DNA of 64,000 nt, taken from NCBI RefSeq assembly GCF_020991005.1, contig NZ_JAJLLW010000002.1:124001-188000 (forward strand), in the 5' to 3' direction. The notes beneath the pieces are model-generated. The model made no database searches. It saw only the letters and a program-made list of their open reading frames with translations, and was not told the origin of the DNA. Shown here in pieces: positions 38,576 through 48,300 of this stretch; positions within the stretch are counted from its first letter, which is position 1, and each line of letters begins with the position of its first letter. A program made the translations under genes and the position numbers. Origin of the DNA: Halomonas sp. CUBES01 (GTDB lineage Bacteria; Pseudomonadota; Gammaproteobacteria; Pseudomonadales; Halomonadaceae).

Positions 38576-38656
38576 GCCTCATGCCTGAGCCGTAACGGGG
38601 GAAAGTGTTAGCATAGGCCGCGTTATTAGACGCTCATCATTCAGGAAGGAATACCC

Positions 38657-40480
38657 GTGGCCTCTTCCATGCCCCGCGATCAGAATCAGAGTTTTCAGGC
38701 CTTGATGCGCCTTCTGCGCTATGCCAAGGGTTACCGGCGGCGGATCATCGCCGCGAGCGTGTGCTCCATCATCAACAAGCTGTTTGATATCGCCCCCGAA
38801 ATCCTCATCGGCGTGGCCATCGACGTGGTGGTCAACCAAGAGCAAAGCTTTGTGGCGAGCCTGGGGTTTGAAACGCCCCAGCAGCAGATCACCATGCTGG
38901 CGGTGTTGACCTTCGTGATCTGGGCGGGGGAGTCGCTATTCGAGTACCTGTTCCAGATCCTCTGGCGCAACCTGGCCCAGCGGCTCCAGGCGGATATGCG
39001 CCAGGATGCCTACGAGCATGCCCAGCGGCTGGACATGGCGTTCTTCGAATCGAAAAGCTCCGGCCAGCTGGTCGCCACCATGAACGACGACGTCAACCAG
39101 CTGGAGCGGTTTTTAGACGGCGGCGCCAACGCGCTGATTCAAGTGGGCGTGACCGTGGTGGCCGTAGGCGCGGTGTTTTTCGTGCTCTCGCCGCTGATCG
39201 CGCTGCTCGCGTTCACGCCTATTCCGCTGATCATCTGGGGCGCGTTTTACTTCCAGCGCAAGGCCGGGCCGCTCTACAGCGACGTGCGCGAAAAGGTGGG
39301 GGACCTGGGCAGCCGGCTCTCCAATAACCTGAGCGGCATTGCCACCATCAAGAGCTTTACCAGCGAAGACCGCGAAGCCGAGCGCCTGCGCGATGCCAGC
39401 GAAGCCTACGTTGACGCCAACCGCCGGGCGATCCAGGTAAGCTCCGCGTTCATTCCCGTCATCCGCATGGCGATTCTGGCGGGTTTTCTGGCCACCTTTA
39501 CCGTCGGCGGCATGATGGCGCTGAACGGGTCGCTCAATGTGGGCGCCTACGGCGTGCTGGTGTTCTTGACTCAGCGCCTGCTGTGGCCGCTGACCGGCCT
39601 CGCCCAGGTGATCGACCTGTTCGAACGCGCTATGGCCAGCACCAAGCGGATTCTCGATCTGCTGGAAGAGCCGATTACCGTGAAGGACGACAGCACCACG
39701 CCCCTGGCCCAGCCTGTTAAAGGCGCGGTAAGTTTTGAGTCGGTGAGCTTCCATTACGCCGCCAGCCATGTCGGCGTCGATGCCATAGACCTTCATGCCC
39801 CGGCAGGGCATACGCTGGCGCTGGTGGGTGCCACCGGCTCGGGCAAGTCCACCCTGGTCAAGCTGCTGCTGCGCTTTTACGACCCGGAAAGCGGGCGCGT
39901 GCTGGTGGATGGTCAGCCGGTGAGCGAGGTCAGCATGCACTCCCTTCGCCAGGCGATCGGTCTGGTCAGCCAGGACGTCTATCTGTTCGAGGGCAGCATT
40001 CGCGACAACATCGCCTACGGCAAGCCCGATGCCGACGACGCTGAGATTATCGACGCCGCGCAAACGGCGGAGGCCTGGAGCTTTATCGAGACGCTGCCCC
40101 AGGGGCTGGATACGCCGGTGGGCGAGCGGGGCGTGCGGCTTTCCGGCGGCCAGCGTCAGCGGCTTTCGCTGGCCCGAGCGCTGCTGAAAGACCCGCCGAT
40201 TCTGGTGCTCGACGAGGCCACCAGCGCAGTAGACAACGAAACCGAAGCGGCCATTCAGCGCTCGCTGAAACGCATCGCCCACGGGCGTACGGTGATCATG
40301 ATCGCCCATCGGCTGTCCACCATTGTGCACGCCGATGAAATCGTGGTGATCGAAAAAGGCCGAGTGGCCGAGCGCGGTAGGCACAAGAGCTTGCTCGCCG
40401 CCAACGGTCACTATGCCGCCCAGTGGCGGGTACAAACCGGCGAGGCCCAGGCGGGGGACGCCGATGCGGTTAGCGGTTAA
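38657..40480 (+). CDS. ABC exporter, fused permease and ATPase
   Basis: A 607-residue half-transporter of the MsbA/lipid-export type. The start is a GTG at 38657 behind AGGAAGGA. The N-terminal half has six helices (about residues 25-320). The nucleotide-binding domain follows: Walker A GATGSGKST, signature LSGGQRQRLSLARALL, Walker B ILVLDEATSAVD and the H-loop IAHRLST. It lies 81 bases downstream of the iron ATPase and may export a siderophore or a lipid. No siderophore biosynthesis gene is in this window, so the link is positional only. It overlaps the convergent YceI gene by 11 bases. Confidence 0.9.
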   Translation: MASSMPRDQNQSFQALMRLLRYAKGYRRRIIAASVCSIINKLFDIAPEILIGVAIDVVVNQEQSFVASLGFETPQQQITMLAVLTFVIWAGESLFEYLFQILWRNLAQRLQADMRQDAYEHAQRLDMAFFESKSSGQLVATMNDDVNQLERFLDGGANALIQVGVTVVAVGAVFFVLSPLIALLAFTPIPLIIWGAFYFQRKAGPLYSDVREKVGDLGSRLSNNLSGIATIKSFTSEDREAERLRDASEAYVDANRRAIQVSSAFIPVIRMAILAGFLATFTVGGMMALNGSLNVGAYGVLVFLTQRLLWPLTGLAQVIDLFERAMASTKRILDLLEEPITVKDDSTTPLAQPVKGAVSFESVSFHYAASHVGVDAIDLHAPAGHTLALVGATGSGKSTLVKLLLRFYDPESGRVLVDGQPVSEVSMHSLRQAIGLVSQDVYLFEGSIRDNIAYGKPDADDAEIIDAAQTAEAWSFIETLPQGLDTPVGERGVRLSGGQRQRLSLARALLKDPPILVLDEATSAVDNETEAAIQRSLKRIAHGRTVIMIAHRLSTIVHADEIVVIEKGRVAERGRHKSLLAANGHYAAQWRVQTGEAQAGDADAVSG

Positions 40481-41045
40481 CCAATAACGCATCCAGGGTG
40501 ATCGGCACGTGCTCGTCGATCTCCTGGTAGCCCAGCAGCGAAAGCACGCTGCGCACGGTGGCATTGGCCATCAGCGCGCGGCCGTCCATTGCCATGGGCT
40601 CGGCGTGGGTAACGCGCACTTCGTTCAGGCCTTCACGGGTAAAGCGCAGCGGGACGCTTTCTTCCTGATTGACCAGGTCGCTTTGCACCCGGAAAGTCAG
40701 CGTGTCCACCAGCGACTCGCCAATATCCAGCTCGTCCAGCCGCTCCGGCGGCATCTGCGCTACCAGCGTCACCAGGGTGGTGTTGGCCAGCATCTCGGCC
40801 CAGGTAGGCATCTCGCCAAACCGGGTGAGGACATCGGTCTGGCTGAGCTTGAGCGGCAGGCGCAGCGTCCCGTCAGCGGAGATATCGCCCTGCAGATCGC
40901 GTACCCGGTGGTGGTGGGTCTGCGGCTCCTCGCCATCGAGCTGAGTGATGGACGCCTGCACCGTGGAACGGCCCGGGTCCAACTGCCAATCGGCCTGCGC
41001 CGGCACCGCCAGCAACAGCGTGAAAAATGCGATCAATGCTTTCAA
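40470..41045 (-). CDS. YceI-family periplasmic lipid-binding-type protein
   Basis: A 191-residue protein. The likely start is TTG at 41045, 7 bases after AAGGAG; a TTG at 41051 is too close to that site. The signal peptide is KALIAFFTLLLAVPAQA. The mature domain begins DWQLDPGRSTVQASITQ, as in YceI lipocalin-like proteins that bind isoprenoid lipids. The rest (beta-strands with TLRLPLKLSQTDVLTRF) fits. The function in cells is unclear. It is convergent with the ABC exporter. Confidence 0.88.
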   Translation of the reverse strand: MKALIAFFTLLLAVPAQADWQLDPGRSTVQASITQLDGEEPQTHHHRVRDLQGDISADGTLRLPLKLSQTDVLTRFGEMPTWAEMLANTTLVTLVAQMPPERLDELDIGESLVDTLTFRVQSDLVNQEESVPLRFTREGLNEVRVTHAEPMAMDGRALMANATVRSVLSLLGYQEIDEHVPITLDALLVNR

Positions 41046-41169
41046 AGCCAATCTCCTTGTAACGTGCCCCTAAGCCAGGGCTACTCTCAAGACCCCCACA
41101 CCTGCAAAAAGTGCCGCTTTCATGGCAATATAGCCTCGCTCGGGGCTGGCCTCGTCCCATCACATTCGC

Positions 41170-41175
41170 TATGAT
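41170..41175 (+). promoter_or_regulatory. -10 element of the tRNA promoter
   Basis: TATGAT lies 13 bases before the tRNA, and the bases between (ATGCACGCC) form a GC-rich discriminator as in stringently controlled tRNA promoters. The -35 region is weak (TGGCCT-like). Confidence 0.45.
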
Positions 41176-41188
41176 ATGCACGCCTTTA

Positions 41189-41265
<77 letters not shown>

Positions 41266-41286
41266 TTCTATATGCTTATTCTAAAA

Positions 41287-41312
41287 GCAGGGGATTATGA
41301 GTCCCTTGGTCG
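41287..41312 (+). repeat. Partial tRNA copy with inverted anticodon loop (candidate attachment-site scar)
   Basis: Twenty-six bases repeat tRNA positions 41213-41238. The left 8 bases (GCAGGGGA) and the right 11 (TCCCTTGGTCG) are identical and in the same orientation. The central 7 bases, however, are TTATGAG where the tRNA has its anticodon loop CTCATAA, and the two are exact reverse complements. No acceptor, D or T arm is present, so it is not a second tRNA. It lies 21 bases past the tRNA end. Confidence 0.8.
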
Positions 41313-41405
41313 GCGGCTCCCTGCCGCTTGTTTGACCCCCTATCTTACTTCCTTGATTTTCGCTTGCGCTTCCTGGCTGTTACCGCACAGGTTGGCGTGT
41401 ATGAT

Positions 41406-41423
41406 ATTCGCCAATTAACGAAT
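41406..41423. promoter_or_regulatory. Inverted repeat upstream of hsdM
   Basis: ATTCG (41406-41410) and CGAAT (41419-41423) flank an eight-base AT-rich core, 25 bases ahead of the hsdM start and just after a TATGAT (41400-41405) that could be its -10. It may be an operator; support is weak. Confidence 0.3.
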
Positions 41424-41447
41424 ATTTACTTAGCGTGGGGAAGCACC

Positions 41448-43424
41448 TTGAACACGGAAAGTCACTCCCAGTTAGCCGCCTTTATCTGGTCGGTGGCCGA
41501 TCTTTTGCGCGGCGATTTCAAGCAATCGCAGTATGGTCGTATTATTCTGCCGTTTACCCTGCTGCGCCGCTTGGAGTGTGTTCTTGCGCCCACCAAAGCC
41601 GAGGTATTGCAGGCCGCCGAGCAGCACCAAAACAAGCCGGAAGCGGTGCGCGAGAAGCTGTTGTTGCGCGCGGCGGACCAGCCCTTCTTCAATGCCTCGC
41701 CGCTATCCCTGGGCACGCTCTCCGATACCCAGACCGCCGACGACCTGATGAGCTATGTGCAGTCGTTCAGCCAGAGCGCGCGGGAGATTTTCGAGCATTT
41801 CGAGTTCGAAAGCTTTGTTCAGCAGCTCAGCGCCAATGATCTGCTCTACAAAGTAGTGCGGCAGTTCGCGGCGATAGATCTAAGCCCTGCACGGGTGAGC
41901 AACCACGGTATGGGCGGAATTTTCGAGGAGTTGATCCGCAAGTTTGCCGAAAGCTCCAACGAAACCGCCGGTGAACACTTCACGCCCCGCGATATCGTTC
42001 ATTTAACGACGTCTCTGGTGCTCACCGGGCAAGAAGCCAAGCTCAAGCCCAACAGCATCGTCACCGTGTATGATCCGACAGCGGGCACCGGCGGGTTTCT
42101 TTCCGAGAGCGACGAGTACATCCAGCAAGTTAGCCAGAACGTGACCGTCTCGCTGCACGGCCAGGAGCTTAACCCCGAGTCTTACGCCATCTGTAAAGGC
42201 GATATGCTGGTAAAAGGGCAGGAGGTCGAACGGATCAAGCTGGGCAACACGCTCTCCGACGACCAACTGGCGGGGGAGCGCTTTGACTACATGCTCTCCA
42301 ATCCGCCGTTTGGCGTCGAGTGGAAAAAAGTACAAAAGCAGGTTACCGACGAACACAAGCATCGCGGCTACGATGGCCGTTTTGGTCCCGGCCTGCCGCG
42401 CGTATCAGATGGCTCGCTGCTGTTTCTGATGCACCTGGTGGCCAAGATGCGCGCTCGGCAGGACGGCGGCTCGCGGATTGGTATCATCCTCAACGGCTCG
42501 CCGCTGTTTACCGGCGGCGCAGGCAGTGGGGAGTCCGAAATTCGCCGCTACCTGCTGCAGCATGATCTGGTGGAATCCATTATCGGCCTGCCCACCGATA
42601 TGTTCTACAACACCGGCATTGCCACCTATATATGGGTGCTCTCCAACAACAAGCCCGCCGAGCGCAAGGGCAAGGTGCAGCTGATTAACGCCACCGGCCG
42701 TGCCAGCAAGATGCGCAAGTCGCTGGGCAGCAAGCGCCAGTACATCACCGACCGCGACATTGACGATATCGTCCGGCTCTACGGCGCCTTTGAAGAAAAC
42801 GACGAAAGTAAGGTTTTCCCGGTGGAGGCCTTTGGCTATCGGCGTATCACTGTCGAACGCCCACTGCGGCTCAACTTTGAAGCTAGCGCCGAGCGGCTGG
42901 CCAAGCTTGACGACGAAAAAGCCATTCTGAAACTGGATGATGCCGAGCAAGCCGCTCTCAAGGCCGCCTGCAAACAGCTTGGTGAACAGCGCTATACCAA
43001 CCGTGACGTCTTCACCAAAGCGCTGAAAAACGCCCTCAAGGCAGAGGGGTTGAAGATTGGTGTCCCGGTGCAGAAGGCGGTTCTTAATGCCCTATCCGAG
43101 CGCGACTCAGACGCGGATATTTGCCTAGACAAGCAAGGCAATCCGGAGCCCGATACCGGCCTGCGGGATAATGAAAACGTGCCTTACGACGAGTCAGTGT
43201 TTGATTACTTCGATCGGGAGGTCAAACCCCACGTCCCCGACGCCTGGATCGATGAAAACAAGCGCGACGAACTGGATGGCCGCATCGGCATTGTCGGCTT
43301 CGAGATACCCTTCAACCGCCACTTCTATCAGTTCACGCCCCCGCGCCCGCTAGAAGAAATCGACGCCGACCTCAAAGCCTGTACTGATCGTATCAAGCAG
43401 ATGATTGAGGAGCTGTCGGCATGA
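41448..43424 (+). CDS. hsdM: Type I restriction-modification system, DNA methyltransferase subunit HsdM
   Basis: From TTG at 41448, 6 bases after GGGGA, the subunit has 658 residues. An upstream ATG-in-frame region to 41328 reads like non-coding sequence. The N-terminal segment SQLAAFIWSVADLLRGDFKQ is typical of HsdM. SAM-binding motif I is DPTAGTGGFL (about residues 209-218). The N6-adenine catalytic motif IV is NPPF (about 285-288). It methylates host DNA as the M2S complex. Its stop overlaps the ATG of a 60-codon ORF (ATGA), where hsdS would normally begin. GC content is like the host. Confidence 0.95.
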   Translation: MNTESHSQLAAFIWSVADLLRGDFKQSQYGRIILPFTLLRRLECVLAPTKAEVLQAAEQHQNKPEAVREKLLLRAADQPFFNASPLSLGTLSDTQTADDLMSYVQSFSQSAREIFEHFEFESFVQQLSANDLLYKVVRQFAAIDLSPARVSNHGMGGIFEELIRKFAESSNETAGEHFTPRDIVHLTTSLVLTGQEAKLKPNSIVTVYDPTAGTGGFLSESDEYIQQVSQNVTVSLHGQELNPESYAICKGDMLVKGQEVERIKLGNTLSDDQLAGERFDYMLSNPPFGVEWKKVQKQVTDEHKHRGYDGRFGPGLPRVSDGSLLFLMHLVAKMRARQDGGSRIGIILNGSPLFTGGAGSGESEIRRYLLQHDLVESIIGLPTDMFYNTGIATYIWVLSNNKPAERKGKVQLINATGRASKMRKSLGSKRQYITDRDIDDIVRLYGAFEENDESKVFPVEAFGYRRITVERPLRLNFEASAERLAKLDDEKAILKLDDAEQAALKAACKQLGEQRYTNRDVFTKALKNALKAEGLKIGVPVQKAVLNALSERDSDADICLDKQGNPEPDTGLRDNENVPYDESVFDYFDREVKPHVPDAWIDENKRDELDGRIGIVGFEIPFNRHFYQFTPPRPLEEIDADLKACTDRIKQMIEELSA

Positions 43425-43603
43425 AGAAAGGCGGCGCTCAGTCTGGTCTTTCACAGTCATTGACTATGAAAGGGGTATGCCCTAATATTCTAAGTAATAC
43501 ACCCGCCATGCCTCTCAATGAAGCACACTTTGGCGGGTTTTTTGTGCCTGGAGACAGGCAGCTAGTTAATACTGTTTCTTTCTGGGGAGGTTGCAAAGTA
43601 TGA
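43421..43603 (+). CDS. Unknown 60-residue ORF filling the hsdM-hsdS gap
   Basis: The ATG overlaps the hsdM stop by 4 bases, and the TGA stop overlaps the original hsdS ATG at 43600 by 4 bases, so it is coupled on both sides. The 60-residue product begins MKKGGAQSGLSQSLTMKG and has no recognisable domain. Against a real gene: it spans a terminator-like hairpin (43501-43543) and has a composition unlike its neighbours. In most type I operons hsdM and hsdS overlap directly, so this block looks like an insertion or a rearrangement scar. Confidence 0.35.
   Translation: MKKGGAQSGLSQSLTMKGVCPNILSNTPAMPLNEAHFGGFFVPGDRQLVNTVSFWGGCKV
43501..43543 (+). terminator. Terminator-like hairpin inside the hsd operon
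   Basis: ACCCGCCA (43501-43508) pairs with TGGCGGGT (43531-43538) around a 22-base loop, and the T run reaches 43543. If functional it would separate hsdM from hsdS and hsdR. The long loop makes it weaker than the chromosomal terminators elsewhere in this window. Confidence 0.6.
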
Positions 43604-43656
43604 GCTAATCAGCCTACCCCGAATACAAGGACTCTTGCGTTGAGTGGCTGGGAGAA

Positions 43657-44913
43657 GTGCCGGCGCATTGGGGAATTCCAAAACTAAAACATCTAGCACG
43701 CATTCGTAATGGACGTGATTACAAAATAGTGGAAGTTGAAAGTGGTGGGTACCCTGTTATTGGTTCAGGGGGTGAGTTTGCCCGTGCTAACGATTTTTTG
43801 TATGACGGTGAATCTGTCTTACTAGGTAGGAAAGGGACAATTGATAAGCCCCTGTATATCAATGGCCCTTTTTGGACTGTTGATACCATGTTTTATACAG
43901 AGCTTAGCCATAGGGTAGTTGGTCGCTTTCTTTACTACTATGCAACCTGCTTTCAGTTTGACCAGTATTCAACTAATACTGCTCTCCCAAGTATGGCTCA
44001 AGAGGATTTAGCCAATATTTACATGGCTGCTCCTGGGCCTTCCGAACAAGCTCACATTGCCGCCTTCCTCGACCACGAAACCGCTCGCATCGACGCCTTG
44101 GTAGCAGAGCAGCATCGCCTGATCGAGTTGCTCAAGGAAAAGCGCCAGGCGGTAATTTCGCATGCTGTCACCAAAGGACTCGACCCCGATGTGCCGATGA
44201 AAGACTCCGGAGTTGAGTGGTTGGGGGAGGTGCCTGCGCATTGGGATGTAGTCCGTATCAAGAACGTTTCGTCTTTCTTAACGTCAGGGCCCCGTGGATG
44301 GTCAGACTTTATAAACGATGAGGGGGAAGACATATTCTTGCAAAGCGGAGATCTAGGTAATCATTTAAATATACTTTTTGACAAGGCAAAACGTATCACT
44401 ACGCCACAAGGGGCGGAAGGGGTTAGAACACGCTTACAAAATAATGACGTAGTTGTTTGTATTACCGGAGCAAATACAGGCCGAGTAGCAGTTATTAATG
44501 AGGTGAAAGAAAGAGCTTATGTTAATCAACACCTTGGGTTGATTCGCCCTCATGCATCATTATGCTGCTCTCGTTTCTTAGGTTATTCATTAGCTTCAAT
44601 TGGTGGGCAGACTTATTTCAATGTGGAGCAGTACGGATTAAAAGAAGGGCTTAGTCTTACAAACCTTGCAGAAGCGCCAACTACGTTACCTTCGTTAACC
44701 GAGCAAAGCGAAATTGCTCAACAGATTGATACTCAGCTTAACCACCTTGATGGTTTATCAACAGATGCTGAAGTGGCCATTAAATTGCTCCAAGAACGCC
44801 GCTCCGCTCTAATTTCCGCCGCTGTTACCGGCAAGATTGATGTTCGCGGCTGGCAGCCGCCAGCGGATTCTGCGTTGGCTACTGGTGAGGCCACTCAGAT
44901 GGAGGCGGTATGA
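43657..44913 (+). CDS. hsdS: Type I specificity subunit HsdS, 5' end broken by a stop at codon 3
   Basis: The 418-residue reading frame from a GTG at 43657 contains both target-recognition domains. The original start is almost certainly ATG at 43600: GGGGAGG (43584-43590) lies 9 bases upstream, and the codons after TAA read SAYPEYKDSCVEWLGEVPAHW, the classic HsdS N-terminus. Codon 3 is TAA (43606-43608), so normal translation would stop after two residues. The two conserved repeats (WLGEVPAHWG and WLGEVPAHWD) and the central (LLKEKRQAVISHAVTKGLD) and C-terminal (LLQERRSALISAAVTGKID) helices are intact. The recognition domains (about 43690-44030 and 44250-44780) are much AT-richer than these conserved parts, as expected from domain exchange. 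Confidence 0.85.
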   Translation: MPAHWGIPKLKHLARIRNGRDYKIVEVESGGYPVIGSGGEFARANDFLYDGESVLLGRKGTIDKPLYINGPFWTVDTMFYTELSHRVVGRFLYYYATCFQFDQYSTNTALPSMAQEDLANIYMAAPGPSEQAHIAAFLDHETARIDALVAEQHRLIELLKEKRQAVISHAVTKGLDPDVPMKDSGVEWLGEVPAHWDVVRIKNVSSFLTSGPRGWSDFINDEGEDIFLQSGDLGNHLNILFDKAKRITTPQGAEGVRTRLQNNDVVVCITGANTGRVAVINEVKERAYVNQHLGLIRPHASLCCSRFLGYSLASIGGQTYFNVEQYGLKEGLSLTNLAEAPTTLPSLTEQSEIAQQIDTQLNHLDGLSTDAEVAIKLLQERRSALISAAVTGKIDVRGWQPPADSALATGEATQMEAV

Positions 44914-45113
44914 CCCAACTTTCACCCGATACCCAGGAAATGCTCGATAGTCTTCAAACGGCCGTGGCTGAAACGCTGGAACGCAAGCGTCGCCTTGGTC
45001 AGTACGCGGTGTTTTGGGAGAACGGCAAACCTGTTTTCATTGGTGAGGACGCGCCGCAAAATCCTGACGACACAACCTTCGACGATAATCAGCAGGCCAA
45101 GACGCGCCATTGA
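44910..45113 (+). CDS. Small hypothetical protein between hsdS and hsdR
   Basis: A 67-residue acidic protein whose ATG overlaps the hsdS stop (ATGA). It starts MTQLSPDTQEMLDSLQTAVA and has a helical first half with KRRLGQYAVFWENGKPVF, then an acidic tail. I recall similar small proteins inside type I operons, but no function is known. Codon use is close to hsdM and hsdR, and the tight coupling supports a real gene. Confidence 0.7.
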   Translation: MTQLSPDTQEMLDSLQTAVAETLERKRRLGQYAVFWENGKPVFIGEDAPQNPDDTTFDDNQQAKTRH

Positions 45114-45302
45114 TCAATGCTGAGATTCCAAACAGTGTGTGTAGGAAAAGGGCGGTAGACATGCATCAAACCAGCCTCTGCCGATGCAGCTCCAAGAATT
45201 AGGTCTTTGTTTATAAAACACATCACGGCATAAGGAGACTTCTCCTCTTCTCCCTGAAGCGCTAGGCTGTTATGCATAATTACTTCAAGCTCAGGGGCTC
45301 AA

Positions 45303-48300
45303 ATGGCGGACAGCAGGGAAGGCCGGTTCCAGCAGGACATCATCGACGCCATGGCCGCTGATGGCTGGCTGGTGGGCATGGCTAATGGCTTTGACCGCAC
45401 GTCAGCGCTCTACACCGAGGATTTGTTGGGCTATGTGCAGGAAGCCTGGCCCGAGCGCTGGGAAAAGTTCTGCAAGGCCAACCCGCAAGCGCCTGAAGCT
45501 GTGTTTGTGCAAAAGGTGGTGAGTGAGCTTGAACGGGCGGGCACGCTTGAGGTGCTGCGCCATGGCTTCAAAGTGCCGGGAGTAACGTTTGACCTGTGCA
45601 GCTTCAAACCTGACCACGCCATGAACCCCGAAGCACTTGCCCGCTACCGCGCCAATCGCCTGCGCGTGGTGCCGGAGGTGTCTTATTCGCCGCATTCGCG
45701 AGATAAAGGCCAGGGCGGCCAAAGCTATAACCCACGTCTGGATCTAGTGCTGTTCGTCAATGGCATCCCTACAGCTACCTTGGAGCTGAAAAGCGAGTTC
45801 AAGCAGTCGGTAGAAAACGCCAAGCGTCAGTATCGTAACGACCGCCCGGTGAAAGACCCGGTCACCCGCAAGATCGAGCCGCTGCTGGCGTTCAAGCGCG
45901 GCGCGCTGGTGCATTTTGCCGTCAGTCAGGCCGAGGTGGCGATGGCTACTAAGCTGGCGGGTAAAGACACCTTCTTTCTGCCCTTTAACCAAGGCACTGA
46001 GGGTGGCGGCGCGGGCAACCCACTGTCGGAAGACGAGAACCGCTATGCTACCACCTATTTGTGGGAGCGCGTGTTTTCACCGGATGCCTGGCTCAAGATT
46101 TTGGGGCGCTTCCTGCACCTTGAAAAGAAGACCAGTGAAGATTTTTACGGACGTCGAAAAACAAAAGAAACGCTTATTTTTCCGCGTTACCACCAATGGG
46201 AAGTCGTCAACCAACTGGTGGACACAACTCACCAGGAAGCGCCGGGCCAGCGCTACCTGGTGCAGCATAGCGCGGGCTCGGGGAAGTCCAACTCTATCGC
46301 CTGGTTGGCCCATCAGCTTGCCAACCTTTACGACGAAAGCGGCCAGCACAAGCGCTTCAACTCGGTCATTGTGGTGACCGACCGCACAGTGCTCGATAGT
46401 CAGCTCCAAGACACTATCTACCAGTTCGAGCACGCCCATGGAGTGGTGTGTCCCATTACCCGTGATGTGGGTAACCAGAGCAAATCAGAGCAGTTGGCGG
46501 ACGCGCTTGCCAATAATACGCGCATCATCATTGTCACGATCCAGACCTTTCCGGCGCTGTTTGATGCGCTGGACAAGCGCCCTCAGCTAGCCGAGGGCCA
46601 CTATGCGGTGATAGCGGATGAAGCCCATTCTTCGCAGACCGGCAGTTCGGCCACCAAGCTCAAAGCGCTGCTGGCTGCCGCAGGTGAAATGGCGGGTGAT
46701 GATGAAGACATCAGCGCGGAGATGATGCTGGATGCGGCAGTGGCCTCGCGCCGCCCAAGCGAAAGCATTAGTTACTATGCTTTCACGGCGACACCCAAAG
46801 CCAAAACACTGGAGCTGTTTGGTCGCGTGCCGGACCCGACCTTGCCGCCGAGCGCGGAAAACAAGCCTGAGCCTTTCCACCTCTATTCCATGCGTCAGGC
46901 AATCGAAGAAGGCTTCATCCTTGATGTGCTGCGCAATTACGTTACCTACGGTACTGCCTGGAAGCTCGCACACCCGGATGGCGAAGCGCAGGAGGTGGAC
47001 GCCAAAAAGGCCTCGCGCACCTTGGCCAAGTGGGTGCGACTACACCCTTACAACATTGCCCAGCGTGTAGAAGTCATTGTGGAGCACTATCGCGCCAACG
47101 TGCGTCATCTGCTGGATGGCCAAGCGAAAGCCATGGTGGTCACTGCCAGCCGCCAGGAAGCGGTGCGCTATCAGCTCGCTATGCGGCAGTATGTGGAATC
47201 AAAAGGCTATACCGATGTGCACCCGCTGGTCGCTTTTTCGGGTACGGTGCTGCCTGATGAAGTGATCGTTGAAGAGGTTAGCGAATCAAGCCAGTTACTC
47301 AACCCGGGATTGCGAGGGCGAAATTTGTCGGATGCTTTCGACACCGACGATTTCAATGTGATGATTGCCGCCAACAAGTACCAGACCGGTTTTGATCAGC
47401 CCAAGCTATGTGCAATGTATGTAGATAAAAAGCTACAGGGCGTGGATTGCGTACAAACTCTCTCACGCCTCAACCGGCTGTTCCCTGGCAAGCAGACGTT
47501 TATTCTCGACTTCTTCAACGAGCCGAAGGACATACTCGAGGCCTTTGCGCCCTATTACCGCAAGGCAACGCTGGCCGATGTATCAGATCCGCAGGTGGTG
47601 TATGACATCAAGCGCACCCTGGACGCCAGTGGCATCTATCACTGGCCCGAGGTGGAGGCGTTCGCTACCGCCTTTTTCGATCCCAAAGCACCCTCGTCAC
47701 GCCTGAGTTACCACTGCAAGCCTGCGCAAGAGCGTTTCAAAAAGCGTTATGAAGTGATCCTCGAACAGCAGGAAATATGGAAAGAGGAACGCCGTCAGGC
47801 TCAGCAGAAGGGCGATGAAAAAGGAGGTAAGCGTGCCGATCAGGAGTTGGAGGATGCAGGCAAAACCCGTGACGAGCTCGATCTCTTCCGCAAGAACCTG
47901 CAAAGCTTCGTGCGAACTTATGAGTTCCTCAGTCAAATCATTTCCTTTGATGACGCCGAGCTGGAGCAGTTGTGTGTGTTTGCCAAGCATCTCCATCCGC
48001 TGCTTCGCACTGATAGGTTGTTGGAAGGCGATCCTCTCGACGTAAGTGAGCTATCGCTGGATAGCTACCGGTTAACCAAGCGCGCCGAACAGCAGCTAAA
48101 TCTAGGCGAAAAAGAAGGCGACTATGGCCTGAAGCCTATTACAGAGGTTGGTTCTGGCAAACCTCATGATCCAGAAACCCAGCAGCTCAATGAGATTATC
48201 GAACGGCTTAACGACCTGTATGGCGGTGATATTAGCGATGAAGACAAGCTGCACTTCGCCAACGGGATAGCTGATCGCATCGAACGTGATGACGCCGTAA

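Noticed and set aside
41287-41330. A second tRNA gene after the CAU tRNA
   Set aside because: Only the anticodon arm and its immediate flanks are present; acceptor, D and T arms are missing.
43502-43603. Insertion sequence between hsdM and hsdS
   Set aside because: The block is under 200 bases and I see no transposase, terminal inverted repeats or target duplication.
45089-45277. Minus-strand 62-codon frame between the small hsd gene and hsdR
   Set aside because: No ribosome binding site, antisense to the operon, and overlaps the end of the 67-residue gene; probably a chance frame.
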